Below are positions 1 through 10,904 of a stretch of DNA of 42,619 bases, in pieces. Below the pieces are notes generated by a model that worked only from the letters and a program-made list of their open reading frames with translations, did not search any database and was not told the DNA's origin. The position numbers were made by a program, and so were the translations under genes. Origin of the DNA: Spirogloea muscicola (taxonomy: Eukaryota > Streptophyta > Zygnematophyceae > Spirogloeales > Spirogloeaceae); the NCBI GenBank assembly GCA_009602725.1, contig WELB01000165.1:33039-75657 (forward strand), written 5' to 3'. Position 1 is the first letter of the stretch, and every line of letters begins with the position of its first letter.

Positions 1-1892
1 CCGCTGGCGCTGCCGCCGCCGCTGGCGGCGCCGCTCTGCGGGCCGAACCCGTCGGCGCCGGAGTGGGACAAGGGCCCCGGCGGAAGGGCCGGCGACTGCC
101 CAGCTCCTCGCCGCCGAGGGCCAGGCGTTGAAGCCACGCAGGAGCGCCGGGCCTCCGACGCCGCCGCCGCCGCTATTGAGGCTGCAGCGTCGCCTGCGGC
201 AGGCTTCGTGGAGCGAGGCGGTTGCGGCCGTGGCTGCTGCGATGGCCGGGCAGACGGCGAGCTCGACTTGGGTGCTGCTCCACGGCCGGGTGATGGCGAC
301 GGCGCCGGCGGCGGCGGCGGCGGCGAACTGGAAGACGGCGAGCTGGAGCTGGAGGACGGGGAGCTGCTCCCGGAGTGTGGGGATTCTGAAGCCAAAGGCT
401 CCGCAGCCAAGGCCTTTGCCGGAACGTTGGCCAGCTCCGTGGCCGTCGAGGTGGGGCTCTTCACGACGGGCCTCGACGACGACGACGAGGACGACGGCGA
501 CGGCGGCGACAACGGCAATGGAGGCTCTGGGAGCGGCGCCGAGGATGCGGCCGCCAGGGCGGCGCGCGAGCTCGCAGACCGGCGCCGCGAGGCGCGCCGG
601 GCTGCCAAGAAGCGCAAGCGCGGGCGGCAGGCAGCGGAGGAGGCCCGGAAGCGCGCGACGGCGAGGCCGCCGTCACCGCCGCCGCCGCCGCTCGAGCTCT
701 GCACCTTCTACATGAAGGTGCAGAGCCCAAAATTTTAAACACCTTCTGCATGAACGTGCAGAGTTCAACTCCTGCTGCCGCCAGCTGTGGCTGGTGTCCC
801 TAGTGCAGGTGTATTGGCTCACGGAAAAAGAGACAAGGGAAAGGTGCTCATGGCTGCGTGACTACAAAGACTAAAGAACCGGGACTTTGGCAAAGACAGA
901 CGACAATGTTGAGAATTTGGCGAAGTGGGCTGCTGACCTTCCCGGGCTGGCTGCTGTGGCAGGGGCGCTGCCGGGCGGGCACAGCCTGCCGGTTCTCGCA
1001 CGACGCGGAGCCGCTGACCAAGGTGGAGGCGTGCAAGTTCCACATCCTGCAGTCGTGCATGAAGGGCGGGGATTGCCCATTCTCTCACGACCTCGCGCGC
1101 TTCCCCTGCAAGTACCTCTACGCCGCTGGCCGGTGCCTTGATGGTGAGGCCTGCCGGTTCTCGCATGCCGCCGCGCCGCTGCCGCCCGAGGCTCTGGAGG
1201 TGCTCGCGACACGCCTGGAGCAGGACCGGCAGGCGCTGCGCATTCGGTGCGACGAGGCCAGGCGCCGAGCAAAGACTGAGGCGGCGTCGGAGGCGGCGGC
1301 AGCCCTCGATGGCGGTGCTGGGTATGAGCCAGAAGCGAGTTCGGGGCTCTTGCAGCTGCCTCCGGGGCTGCCACAGCAGCTGGATCTGCACGGCGATGCT
1401 GGCCGAGCTCCGGACACAGTCGCGGTTGCCTGCGATGACTCAATGGCTGCGGCGGTGGCCCTTACTCTTGAGAGGTCGCACCTCTCTGCTCTCTCCACTG
1501 GGTCCGAGATGCCGTGGGCGCCAGTGCGCGAGGACGACCCTGCACTGGCCATATGCCACGAGGCAACAGTCGGTGCAAGTGTGACGGGGCCAGCCCACCT
1601 GGCTGGCGAGCCGGCAGGCGGCGGCGGCTGCAGCGACAGTGGCAGCAGGGCAACGACGGCGGCAGCGGACGTGCTGCACCTGCCTGCCCTGCCGCTCGAG
1701 GAGTGCCAGGCCGACATCCTGCTGAGCTCCTTGCACAGTAGTCTTAGCAATGGGAGTGCGGCGCTCATTGACAGACCACCAAGAAGAGCGTTCCTCAATT
1801 GCCTAGCTAGCCCCAGGTTGGTCACCGCTGCATCTGCTGACTCACCTCAGCCGAGTGTTGCTGGCCTCCTCAGACAAGCTCTTGCTCTGTGA
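1..1892 (+). CDS. Triple CCCH zinc-finger protein (5' partial), two exons 1-717 and 963-1892
   Basis: The reading frame is open from base 1, so the true start lies left of the window. Exon 1 (1-717) encodes a low-complexity Ala/Gly/Glu/Asp-rich region containing two ELEDGEL-type motifs, an acidic DDDDEDD run and a basic RRAAKKRKRGRQ stretch likely to be a nuclear signal. It stops in the middle of the first finger, LCTFYMK. A phase-0 intron (718-962, GT...CAG) joins it to GRCRAGTACRFSH. The spliced protein has three fingers: C-x7-C-x5-C-x3-H, C-x7-C-x5-C-x3-H (ACKFHILQSC...) and C-x8-C-x5-C-x3-H (PCKYLYAAGRC...). The tail is Ala/Ser/Leu-rich and ends at TGA 1890-1892. The finger spacing and the acidic EDGEL region resemble the ZC3H4/ZC3H6 and plant C3H-type nuclear RNA-binding proteins, so a role in nuclear RNA processing is inferred. 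The gene converges with the histidine kinase. Confidence 0.85.
702..763 (+). repeat. Duplicated splice-donor segment in the CCCH gene
   Basis: Bases 702-725 span the end of exon 1 and the intron donor (AAG|GTGCAG). They recur at 740-763 inside the intron with 22 of 24 positions identical; the differences are at 710/748 and 717/755. The second copy keeps GTGCAG, so it is a potential decoy donor 38 bp downstream. Confidence 0.85.
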
Positions 1893-3080
1893 TGCAGTCT
1901 GTGTTGGAGTCGCTGATCACTGGCGGAATAAATCACAAATCTTGCTCAGCAGCAGTATGGAGGTGACTTGAATGTACATGGCTTGCCTGCAATACTGCAT
2001 GCATTACATCGTGCGGCAGATTCTCATGTAAACTCTTCATTCAAACTACACAAAAGTGTGCAACAGTTGATCGTAACCCAGCACTTGCTTTTCCCTATTG
2101 TGGGACAAGGATGTAGCTGACTCGCAATCTGGACTTCGCAGCGTGCCACAGCAGGCCAGCTTATGATGATAAATACTTGTTACAAGGACTTGAGCACTGT
2201 AGATCTGTAGATGCTCAAAGTCGCACTGCTGGTGAAAGTCTTGCCATGGGACTTCCTCCAGTTGCACTGATCAGCTGAAAGCACTCTGCAACCTTGGCCA
2301 TGACAGAGAACGTGCGGCCAAGCCGCCCATATTGCTCTGCTGCCAAACCCGCAGACTAGAATGTCCATTTGTGAGCCATGCAGCCAGGCAGGACACTTGC
2401 CAGGTACATGTGGCGGTTGGCAGATACCATCGCCGCGCACACCCATAAGGTCATACAGTAATGGGGATGCACTCCTCGGACTCAGCAACATACTTGAGCT
2501 TTCCCCATGCCAACGCAGCATACAGGACCTCACGTGGTGCACATGTTTCTTGCTGTAAAAACGGCAATAGACAATCAGCAGGGTGCACAAACTACAGGGA
2601 TAGTAAGTCATATAGATGGATGTAGCTCTTGAGCTCTTCCCACGAGTTTGTGGACCCTGCCAGGTGTCCAGAAAAGTCCTGGAACTGCACCAGCAGAAGC
2701 TGTTATGCATTGCCTTGCTGAGGAGGTGACTTGATGCCTGCGGCCACCCAGTCAGCTTCCGGTGTCCTGGACAAGCTCCGTGATGCACTGCAGCGAATCC
2801 TGCTCCTTCAGCACCAAATCTGCCAGCAACAAGACCGATACAAGACTTCTTGCACTCAGCAATACTGCATCTCTAGTAATGGTCAACATTGCAGCTCTTC
2901 ACAAGAACAAGCTCTGAGAGACTCTACCTTCACATTATCAATATATAATCAGCTCTGACCAGGTCCAGCAGATTGTGCAGACAACCTCTCCCTACCAAGC
3001 TCGGGTCACACAAGTGCAATGCATTGCTGGCTCGTTGTGCAAAGGCGAATCAGGCAGTTTGTGCAAAGGCGAGTCGGGCT
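1893..3080. other. Convergent 3' intergenic region between CCCH gene and histidine kinase
   Basis: I see no gene here. It should hold the 3'UTRs of both flanking genes. On the plus strand AATAAA lies at 1927-1932 and TGTAA, the usual green-algal polyadenylation signal, at 2027-2031, about 135 bp after the CCCH stop. Composition is near neutral, in clear contrast to the GC-rich exons. Confidence 0.6.
2027..2031 (+). promoter_or_regulatory. Candidate polyadenylation signal TGTAA
   Basis: TGTAA lies 135 bp after the CCCH stop codon. It is the dominant near-upstream polyadenylation element of chlorophyte algae. An AATAAA at 1927-1932 is an alternative, and with sequence alone I cannot tell which is used. 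Confidence 0.4.
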
Positions 3081-6000
3081 TTAGCCACCTTGGAATGTTG
3101 AGACCAGCAGCTTGCTGTTCACAGGCTTTGCCAGGTATGCATCCATGCCTGCCTGCAAGCACTTCTCCTTGTCGCTCGCCATGGCATGAGCAGTGCAAGC
3201 TACAATTGCAATGTGCCTCCCCGTGCCGCGCTCCATGTTCCTGATCTCCATGGCAGCGCTGTAGCCATCCATGACTGGCATCTGGCAGTCCATCAGGATG
3301 GCATGGAATGGGTGATCCCCAATACTGTCGCTAGTCAGAGCCGGCAGGCTGCTTGAGTAGAAAGGATCCTTCGGGTAACCCTGTGCCAGAAAGAAGATCG
3401 TATTGTCAAGGTTTGCCAGCAGCAGCACTTGCAACTTGCACACAATTTTGACTATTCAGGAGCCTATTCAGCCTGTAGTCATGGGAGTGTTGCAAGTCAA
3501 AAAGCAAGGTGCATAAATTTGGCTACCAAAAGTAGTAGCAGGCCCTCAACCGTTCTCTTTACCAAATGATGGACGGTCCTCAAGCCCACTCAGGAGCACA
3601 GGAGGTTCTATGAAGCCTCTGAAGATTCTGAGCCTCTCTGCTCACCAGTTTTCGATGCCTGGCCACAGCCTCCGTCACTGCAAGCACCGCCTCCCTGCCG
3701 TCGTTCACAGCCACAACATGGGCGCCCAGCTTCTTGAGCATCATGGTTGCCAACCGCTGCAATACTGGGGTGTCCTGCCAGGACAGGTTCGTATCTCCCC
3801 AATCAGACTGTCGCCCCATGATGAAAGAGCAAAGTACTGTGGGGAAGTCTAACTCCTGTCGTGTTGTGCCAATATCAGCAAGATGCTCTCACCAGAGGGT
3901 AGGAGGCAGATTGCGACTCACCTCTGCCACGAGAATCCTGAAGCCAGCCAACGCCCTCAGTGAATTACCGGTCTTGGCAGCGGACGGGGGAAATGACGAT
4001 GACGACAATATGGGCTGCTTGGGCATAGTAGAAGCCACTGCCACTGGCAAGCTTCCTTGACGTAGTGGCCGCCTAGCTTCAGGGCCACCAACTACTTGCA
4101 AATTGTCAGTGAGGTCCCCAACTCCACCGTCTGCTGCCTGCTCCTTTGATTGAACTTGTGTGTCCTCATCACCTTCTTGTGTATCCTTATCACCTTCTCT
4201 CAAGAGTCCTGTCTCGGCTTGGACACCCTGCCTGCTTCCACAATCTGCATCAGTCTCAATCGGAGCCGCCTTGCTCACATCATCTTTAGGATCCCCGCCG
4301 CCCTCTCCCTCCACAAGGGTCGCCTTCTCCATCACTGTAAGCCGCCCCAGGAAGTGGATAGCACGGCTTGGATACACTGGCTTGCTCAGCAGACGTGCTG
4401 GCATGCCGGTGTCACAAGCTAGGATGTGACGTAGGCCCGCAGGCATGTCGGCAGCGGTCAGCCACGCCAGCTCAAACGTACACCCTGTGGCCAGCAGCTT
4501 CATCCTGCTCACAAGCGCCCGGACCTCCTCCAGAGCAACCTGAGGGTAGCCTGGTAGAAGCAGCACATCCATGACAGCTATGATGAATGGCCTTCCGACG
4601 CCTTGCTCCCGCATGCCCATCTCCTGCGCGGGGCTCGTCGCAATGCCAGGGGAAGCCAGCGGCGAAGCTCCTGCTCGCCGGGTCTTGGGTTCCTTGCCTA
4701 GGGACACAGTGCGCACGATCCCCGCAAGCAGCGGCAGGGCCTGCTTTGTGAGTGTGGCATCCGCGGCTGCAGGACGCACGCGGTCCAGGAGCTTGACCCA
4801 AGCCGCGTCAATGTCGCTCCACGCGCCGACCTGCACGAGCTGGAGCCCCTGCCGCTCCAGCGACCTCGTCAAGATGTCTCGGCTTGGCGCCGTGGGCATC
4901 ACCAGCAGCACCGGGCAGCCGCTCAGGCGCTTGGGCAGGGACAAGGGCATGGCGGTCACATCAGCCCCGAGATTGACAACAGTGGACTTGGGAGGTAAGC
5001 TGAGGTAGATCTTCACTCGGAACAGAGTCCCGGGACCTGGCTTGTCAACTATCTCCACTGAGCCATCCATGAGCGTCGCCAGCTTCTTCACTATCCCCAG
5101 ACCAAGACCTGTGCCTCCATGACTGCAGGTGCGGTCCAGAAGATGTATCGTCAGTGCACAATCTACCCAGTCAATGTTGTGCATCTTGAGATCAAGATAA
5201 GATGGAATCAAGAGATACCCAAGGTCTGGCCTTGTACTTTAGTTTTAATATCTGAAGGTTTCAATGCCAAATATCTCAAATTAAATGCTTGCACCTACTC
5301 CAACGGTACGCAGTCAATGAGGGCGGAAGTCAGCAAGCTTCCGCTTCACAGCGTCCATCATCATGGTGCAGGTGGGCCCAAGACCTCAGCTTACATTCTT
5401 GTGGTGGACGTGTCTGCCTGCATGAAGTCCTCAAAAACTAGCTCTCGCTTCTCAGGTGGGATACCGCATCCTGGTGCACGGAGGCGGCCGAGGGAGGTGC
5501 CAACCTCAGCCAATGTGTCTGTCACCTTGATATGCTTGTATGTCTATTTTGCAATCTAGAGGACAGCGACCATAGATGACTACGTAGGCCAGCAACATGG
5601 TCAACACAGCAGAGAGCAGTCACGATGAGGATCTGACGAACTTTTGTCGGCCAGGAAAAGGGTGCAGCCTAGGCAAGTTGGCCATAGGGCACAGCCAATT
5701 GCCAGGTCAGCCTACCTGTGTCATCAATCTCCATGGTCAGAAGGATCAAGTCTTCCAAGTCATCTCTGCTGTGAATGGCTGCAAGTGCAGGGTTCCCTAT
5801 GAGAGTGATCCTACAGTCCCGCGTTGCAGAAGCACGTAGCACCACATAACCCTCCCTCGTGAACTTAGCTGCCACAGTACAATCAAGACGCACTTGTCAA
5901 GACCGTGTGAGATACGCGCCAAGGAGCCTCGATCAAGAGAAGAATCAGCATTGAGTTCCCATTCATGAGAGGAAGCCAATTGCAATTTATGATACAGGTA

Positions 6001-8864
6001 CGTGCTCTCCCACATTGCAGATGACACTGCTTATGCTTGGCTTACTGGCATTTGACAGCAGATTGCTGAAGATCTGACGAAAGCGAATGGGGTCTCCCAA
6101 AACTACATGTGGCATTGACTCTGCAGAAGTTGAGAATGCCAAGATTACACTTCTAGAACCACTTCTAGATCCTTATGAAGTAGCAACAATCTCATAGTAA
6201 ATCCACATGCCTCTGGCAACAATATTTGTAGTGAATGCCCTCATCAGAGGGTGCTCGCATAATTCAAGGGCACATGCAGCCGCATGTATTACCGTCAACA
6301 TCCAAGGCAAGGTCCACATTCTTCTTCTGACATGGGCTGAAGAACACGTTGATCAGATTCTCAAGCTCTTTGCAGGGAAAGAAGGCCGACTTTTCTAGAT
6401 GCAGCTTGCCTGCCTCGATCTGCAAGTGATCACTCATAAGCGATAAGTAGAAGGCAAGAGAAGTCAGACAGAACCTTCCACACACTTGCCACCAGAATGC
6501 AAGGTACTGGAAGACATCAGAGCAACTCTGACAGCTAGTCCCAGACTGTAAGATGGTGCAACCTTGCTGAGATCCAAGATGTCATTCAGAAGTCCAAGCA
6601 AGCCCGTGGCGCAGCGGTGTATCTGGTCGACATTAGTGGCCTGCTCGTCTGTCAGATTGTCTGCCATAAGGACGTCAAGCAGGCCCATGATGCCAGCCAT
6701 GGGTGTCCTCAACTCATGGCTGTGGAGGAGGGGAAATAGATATTCAATATCAGCAAGAGTCAGCAAGTGTGCCCCTCTGCCTGAACGACAAGCAGACCAA
6801 GTTAAGTTCGAACTGGACTCAGCCATAATGAGGTTATCGCATTGGAGAACCGTGTCCTTCCAATGTGGAGGTGCCATGTGGGATACAGAGGACCACATCG
6901 CCGCTGGGAAATCTGAAGTAGCACAGGATGAGGGCGAATGGCTAGTCCGAGTTCAACTTAGCAGCTTATATTACGAGATCCAATACAGCCTGGCCGCTGT
7001 ATCTCTGACAAGCCAGAATTGCACCTCATGTTGCAGAGAAATGCAGTCTTGTAATTGCTCGAGGCTTCAGCCCTTCTCTTAGCCTCGAGGTGTTCAATGA
7101 CCTCCGCCTTGAGCCTGATCTCGCTCGACACCCGGCCAGTGAAGAGGAAGAGCAGGATGATGCCGACCATAAAAATCCCGAAAGCACAGCCCACCAGGAT
7201 GCCAAGCTCCCAGTGCCCACGACGGTCAATCTCGTGAAAGATGTTGTACCTGGGAATCATGATAGTCCCAACCTATCCCGCGCAATCAAGCCGCCCATCA
7301 GAAGAAGGATCTTGCACCTTACTTGCATGCAACCGTATCTTCCGGAGCTTAGCAGCCAGCCAAGCAGCCAGCTGGATATGGTAACCATAGGGTGGGTAAG
7401 CTTTTACCAAGGAGATATTGTAGTCGTTGATAGGCACAGTGTTGATAAAGTATCTCACTCCACCAACTCGCACAAGCCCCAAGTCGTACTCCTTTGCAGC
7501 CAGGGCTTCAAGGCCATACCTGGCCTCCAAGTACTCTGCAAGTACCACAGGAACATTGTGAGAGTCAAGGTCAGAATCCTCAGATGAAGCTCAAGCTTCC
7601 AAGCTTGCTCAAGCTGCAAGGACCTCACACGCAGTGGAAATTCCACCAAGACCATGGGCCCAAGGGTGAACATTCATCCAGGTTGACTGAACCATGATTG
7701 GCTCGCAATACTGTGGCTTGCAAGGTGAGCAGTGGGCAGACCAGGTAGCAGACGAGAGTCAAGAACAGTTAGCTCGGGTAGCTCGATGCTAGTCAAAGTG
7801 GGAAAGGACCTGCTCCAGCCTTGATAACGGGGTCGCTGGATTCTGTGGCCTTTGTTTGAATTGTCGCATTACGGCTGTAAAATGAGGAGCTGTTGCTAGA
7901 ACCGTGGCCGGCAGCGGCCACCAGGATGCCGTCTGGGACAGTGGTAAACCACAGGACTCCACCGAGGAGGTTCAAGGACTCCACCAACTGGCTGACAGCG
8001 CCGATAGTAGATGTGATAGCCACGGCGCCGCGGAGATCGCCAGCGCTGTCGAACACAGCCGTGCTGTGCATGTGGTGTGGGACACACCCTTCAGTCAAGT
8101 CAGCATGGGTCGCTCCTTGTTGCTATCGTCGTGATCCAAATTGAGCGGCATGTCAGGATCAGGTGATATGACCAGTGAGTGGAGCAGCAAGTACCCACGG
8201 ACCTGCAGGTGAGGGAGGCGACGACGATTGAATAGCCGGCATTCACCATGGCGCAATGGACTTTCTGGCTCTGTTTTTGCGCGATCGCGTTGCGGTACCA
8301 GTCGAAAGCTGTGGCGGACGCATTCTTGACAAGAGGAGTGCTGGCATTGATCTGCGCGCCGGTGCTAATATTGACGGCAGCATAATAGGCCCAGCTCGTG
8401 CCGTGGGCCGTGAACTCAAAGCCCGTTGTGTTGGAGAAGAGAATCCAAGCTCCTCCGCTGGCGCGCAGGAATGCCGTCCACAAGCCCGTGGTCGTCGTGA
8501 AGATGACCGTGGAGCGCGACGGGTCGGGGAGGAAGAAGGCGGCATTGACGGTGATGGCGCGCGGGCTCCAATCATAGAAACGCTCCTCCTCCAGTCGCAC
8601 GCCCACCAGCGACGAGCCCATGAGGCGGCTGTAGCTCTCCGTGTCCAGCGCGCGGGCGTCGAGCAGCGACGACATCTTGTCACGCGTGCGCTGCAGGATG
8701 GACTTGCGCAGGTCCTCGGCAAGGGAGTCGACGTCCTGCCGCTCGAAGATGGACGTGAAGTGCCAGGCCAGGAACGTGAGCGTGCCGAGCAGCACGCCAA
8801 GCAGGACCTGCGGAAAGGCCACAGAGCCACAGAGCCACAGAGCCACAGAGCCCACGGCCACCAT
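3081..8864 (-). CDS. AHK1-like: Hybrid histidine kinase, AHK1-like osmosensor type, 13 coding exons
   Basis: Exons on the minus strand: 8864-8195, 8088-7810, 7535-7408, 7272-7025, 6719-6563, 6419-6293, 6120-6046, 5868-5716, 5470-5395, 5122-3922, 3774-3646, 3380-3081. All junctions are GT-AG with matching phases, giving about 1180 aa (Arabidopsis AHK1 is about 1207). Order: N-terminal membrane anchor; extracytoplasmic Cache-like sensor (about residues 40-375); second membrane span (GILVGCAFGIFMVGI); linker RAEASSNYK, as in AHK1; HisKA with phospho-acceptor His in SHELRTPM; HATPase_c with N box (DPIRFRQIFSNLLSNA), DTGCGIPPEK, and HGGTGLGLGIV; a degenerate receiver; and a C-terminal receiver with acidic pair ED, phospho-Asp in ILMDCQMP and Lys in YLAKP. 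It probably autophosphorylates and relays phosphate to His-phosphotransfer proteins. The start is uncertain: ATG 8864 gives a signal-anchor, but 8810-8808 (CAG) could instead be an acceptor for an upstream first exon, which would make exon 8807-8195 the second of 13. Confidence 0.88.
8819..8850 (+). repeat. 8-bp tandem repeat (CCACAGAG)x4
   Basis: Four perfect copies of CCACAGAG lie exactly at the histidine-kinase N terminus. If translated on the minus strand they give a periodic hydrophobic segment (GSVALWLC...). If the adjacent CAG is a splice acceptor they are intronic. Length changes here would alter either the signal-anchor or the intron. Confidence 0.9.
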
Positions 8865-9232
8865 GACGTCAGCGGCCGCGGAGCCAAGCAGACCGGTGCA
8901 GTGGCAGCCAGGACGGCTCCAGCGGCAAGATAGCCCCGGACAGCGATGGCGGTTATCAGCGCAAGCGCTGGCCAAGCCCGGCATCCACGCCTCTGGCCTC
9001 CACGGCGTGGCTGCGGCGCTCGGATACCATCCCCGCAGCTCGTCTCGAGGCGTCTGCCGCAGCGGCGGCAGCGGCGACGGCGAGCCCGCCACCCGTGCGC
9101 CGATGCCAACATCGGGAAGATGTGCGGCGGAGGCGAGGGGGCCTCACCACAATGGCGAGCCGCGTGAGGAGCAGCGTGTATTTGCTGCTCGTGGCCTTGC
9201 GAAATGTCTCGCCGCCGTGCTCGTGCGTGTTG

Positions 9233-9267
<35 letters not shown>

Positions 9268-9564
9268 ATCCGGGTCTCGGCCGCCGCCGCCGANCGCCGC
9301 CGCCGCCGCCGCCGCCGCCTCCTCTGCCGCCGCCGCCGCGGCCGCCGCCGCCGCCGCCGCGGCGGGTGAGGGTGGGGGTGGGGAGCATGTGGCCTGGCGC
9401 TCTTAACCGCCGCCATTAGCAGCGGCCCCTTAACGAGGGTGTTAGCGCCTAACCGGGGGCCGCTCTCGGCGTGCCCCGTCAGAGGCGCCCCACCTGGCCC
9501 CACCGATCGATAGGGCCACCGTTTTGACGTCTCGTGGGCCCCAGCGCTCCCCAGCGCACACACG
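8865..9564. other. GC-rich upstream region of the histidine kinase with CCG repeats and an N
   Basis: About 700 bp. Bases 9227-9362 are an almost pure CCG/GCC run interrupted by an N at 9294, so the assembly is unreliable here. All three minus frames remain open over long stretches, which GC-rich repeats produce by chance. One frame has a hydrophobic segment (ALITAIAVRGYLAAGAVLAA) that might be part of an upstream first exon of the kinase. I could not define such an exon. Confidence 0.5.
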
Positions 9565-9800
9565 GTTTGAGGCTCCTCACTCGTCGTGACTGAGTGGTCC
9601 ATCCTCCACCCGTTCTGACATGGCGCGCCTTAGGCCTTTGGACCTATGTCAACTCTTTTCGGGCTGGCTTTTCACACGGCTCCTTCAGACCGTCCATTCC
9701 TTTGGGCTGGCCTTTCCCAGCCACCAGTCAATCTGGCTGCGCTTCCTGCTTTCACAGCCCTTGCACCCACTACATCCCAATTCCAAACTAAACAAAGAAT
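9565..9800 (+). mobile_element. Family 1 LINE 3' end plus tail hairpins
   Basis: It begins with the C-terminal coding motif GAGGCTCCTCACTCGT and the VHP-type ending (GGTCCATCCTCCACCCGTTCTG) split here only by context; compare the plus copy at 31240-31560. It then passes into the 3'UTR, with GGGCTGG hairpins near 9660 and 9700 and the gamma-type ending CCAGCCACCAGTCAATCTGG. Only 3'UTR and the last few codons remain. Confidence 0.6.
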
Positions 9801-9879
9801 AAGATTTCCTGAAGCCCCAAAGCTCCATAGCCCGGCCTCCAATCCGTCATGGACCCCATCTGGGGATACTGAAAATTTT

Positions 9880-10015
9880 GTAGCTGCTTAGTTTCTTCTT
9901 GTGCTTGTTTTTCTCGGTGCTTCCCTGGCCCCTTCTCGCACTTTGCTCATTCGTTTTTGGGCTGGCCTTTCCCAGCCACCAGTCAGTCTGGCCGCGCATT
10001 TTCCAGCCTCTATCC
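9880..10015 (+). mobile_element. Family 1 LINE tail-only copy with gamma-type end
   Basis: The body matches the 3'UTR seen after the longest copy (GCTTCCCTGGCCCCTTCTCG, then a CATTCNTTTT stretch). It ends in a GGGCTGG...CCAGCC hairpin followed by the CAGTCAGTCTGGCCGCGC type of terminus. No coding part is kept. Confidence 0.65.
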
Positions 10016-10034
10016 ATTTGGGTGAGCTTCTTCA

Positions 10035-10160
10035 TCTGGATAGTCCACAGCGCACCGCCCAGCGCCGCCGCCGCCGCCGCCGCCGCCGCCGTCAGCCCCT
10101 GCGCTGCGCTTTCCAGGGTAACCCACATCACGCCCGCCCAGTGGGGCACACCCTTCGCTT
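10035..10160 (+). repeat. Short GCC/CCG triplet run
   Basis: A GCCGCCGCC tract (about 10060-10095) lies between two LINE tails. It may be a relic of inserted coding DNA, but I see no gene. Confidence 0.5.
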
Positions 10161-10208
10161 TCCGGGCTTTGGCTTTTCACAGCCCTTACCCCCATTGGGA
10201 GAGCCACT
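10160..10208 (+). mobile_element. Family 1 LINE tail hairpin (beta-type end)
   Basis: A GGCTTTTCACAGCCC hairpin is followed by TTACCCCCATTGGGAGAGCC, the beta-type 3' terminus seen many times in the window. Confidence 0.6.
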
Positions 10209-10600
10209 TCTCTCTTTTCACACTGTGTATCGAATGCGCCTGGCCGTCTCGCTGCAGAGGTCCATGGCCCGGGCGCTGCACCTTCGTGCCGGCAGAAGAA
10301 AGTGCTCGCCCATTGAGAATAGGGGCTGGAACAACCAGCCCGAAAAAGAATGAACAGAGTACGAGAAGGGGGCCAGAGCCCTCGCTGCTGCCTCTGGCTC
10401 TGGCCAGGGGACCCACTTCCAGGAGCCCAGCATCTCTGATCTGCGGCTGCTTAGCAGGGGTTACTGAGTGTCTCGTAGCAGCTTTGTTTCTGTTACTTAG
10501 CGCTTCCCCTGGCCCCCTTCTCGTACTCTGTTCATTCTTTTTCGGGCTGGTTGTTCCAGCCCCTATTCTCAATGGGCGAGCACATTCTTCTTTTTCACAG
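10209..10600 (+). mobile_element. Family 1 LINE copy, 5'-truncated, interrupted by a nested tail insertion
   Basis: It retains the last part of the ORF (YRMRLAVSLQRSMARALHLRAG), then after an 81-bp insertion at 10296-10376 resumes as ALAAASGSGQG and ends in SDLRLLSRGY-stop near 10465. The 3'UTR with its hairpin extends to about 10600. It is nearly identical to the end of the 12215-13285 copy, so the two are recent relatives. Confidence 0.85.
10296..10376 (-). mobile_element. 81-bp tail-only LINE insertion inside a LINE ORF
   Basis: The uninterrupted sequence at about 12999-13009 reads GCCGGCAG|AGCCCTC. Here an antisense 3'UTR tail (AAGAAAGTGCTCGCCC...GGGGGCC) is inserted, with CAG on both sides (10293-10295 and 10374-10376) as a possible short target duplication. 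It carries one hairpin and no coding sequence. Confidence 0.8.
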
Positions 10601-10904
10601 CTCCCGCCCCTTCTGGAAGAGTCACATCTTGCTTGTTTTGCAACAGGAGGCGGTGGCTGTGGATGGCCAGCACTCGCTCACTGCCGACGCCCTCTGCTAC
10701 CATTTGCGCTTGCGTGCCCCACGCCTTCGTGACCCTCACTTCACTTCCGGCCCCTTTGGACCTTGTCCACTCTTTTTTGGGGGCTGGCCTTTCAGCCATC
10801 GCCCCCTCTTGGGAAGAGCTTTCAGATTTTGGGCTGGCTTTTTACAGCCGGTGTCCCTCCTACATGAGCTTCTTCAATGTGGGGCTGGCCTCTCTGGCCC
10901 GCTA
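10601..10904 (+). mobile_element. Cluster of family 1 LINE tails
   Basis: Successive UTR modules of the pattern CCTTTGGACCTTGTCCA, T-run, GGGCTGG-hairpin, GCCC-terminus occur near 10750, 10830 and 10875. These are fragments of 3' ends in the same orientation. Confidence 0.6.
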
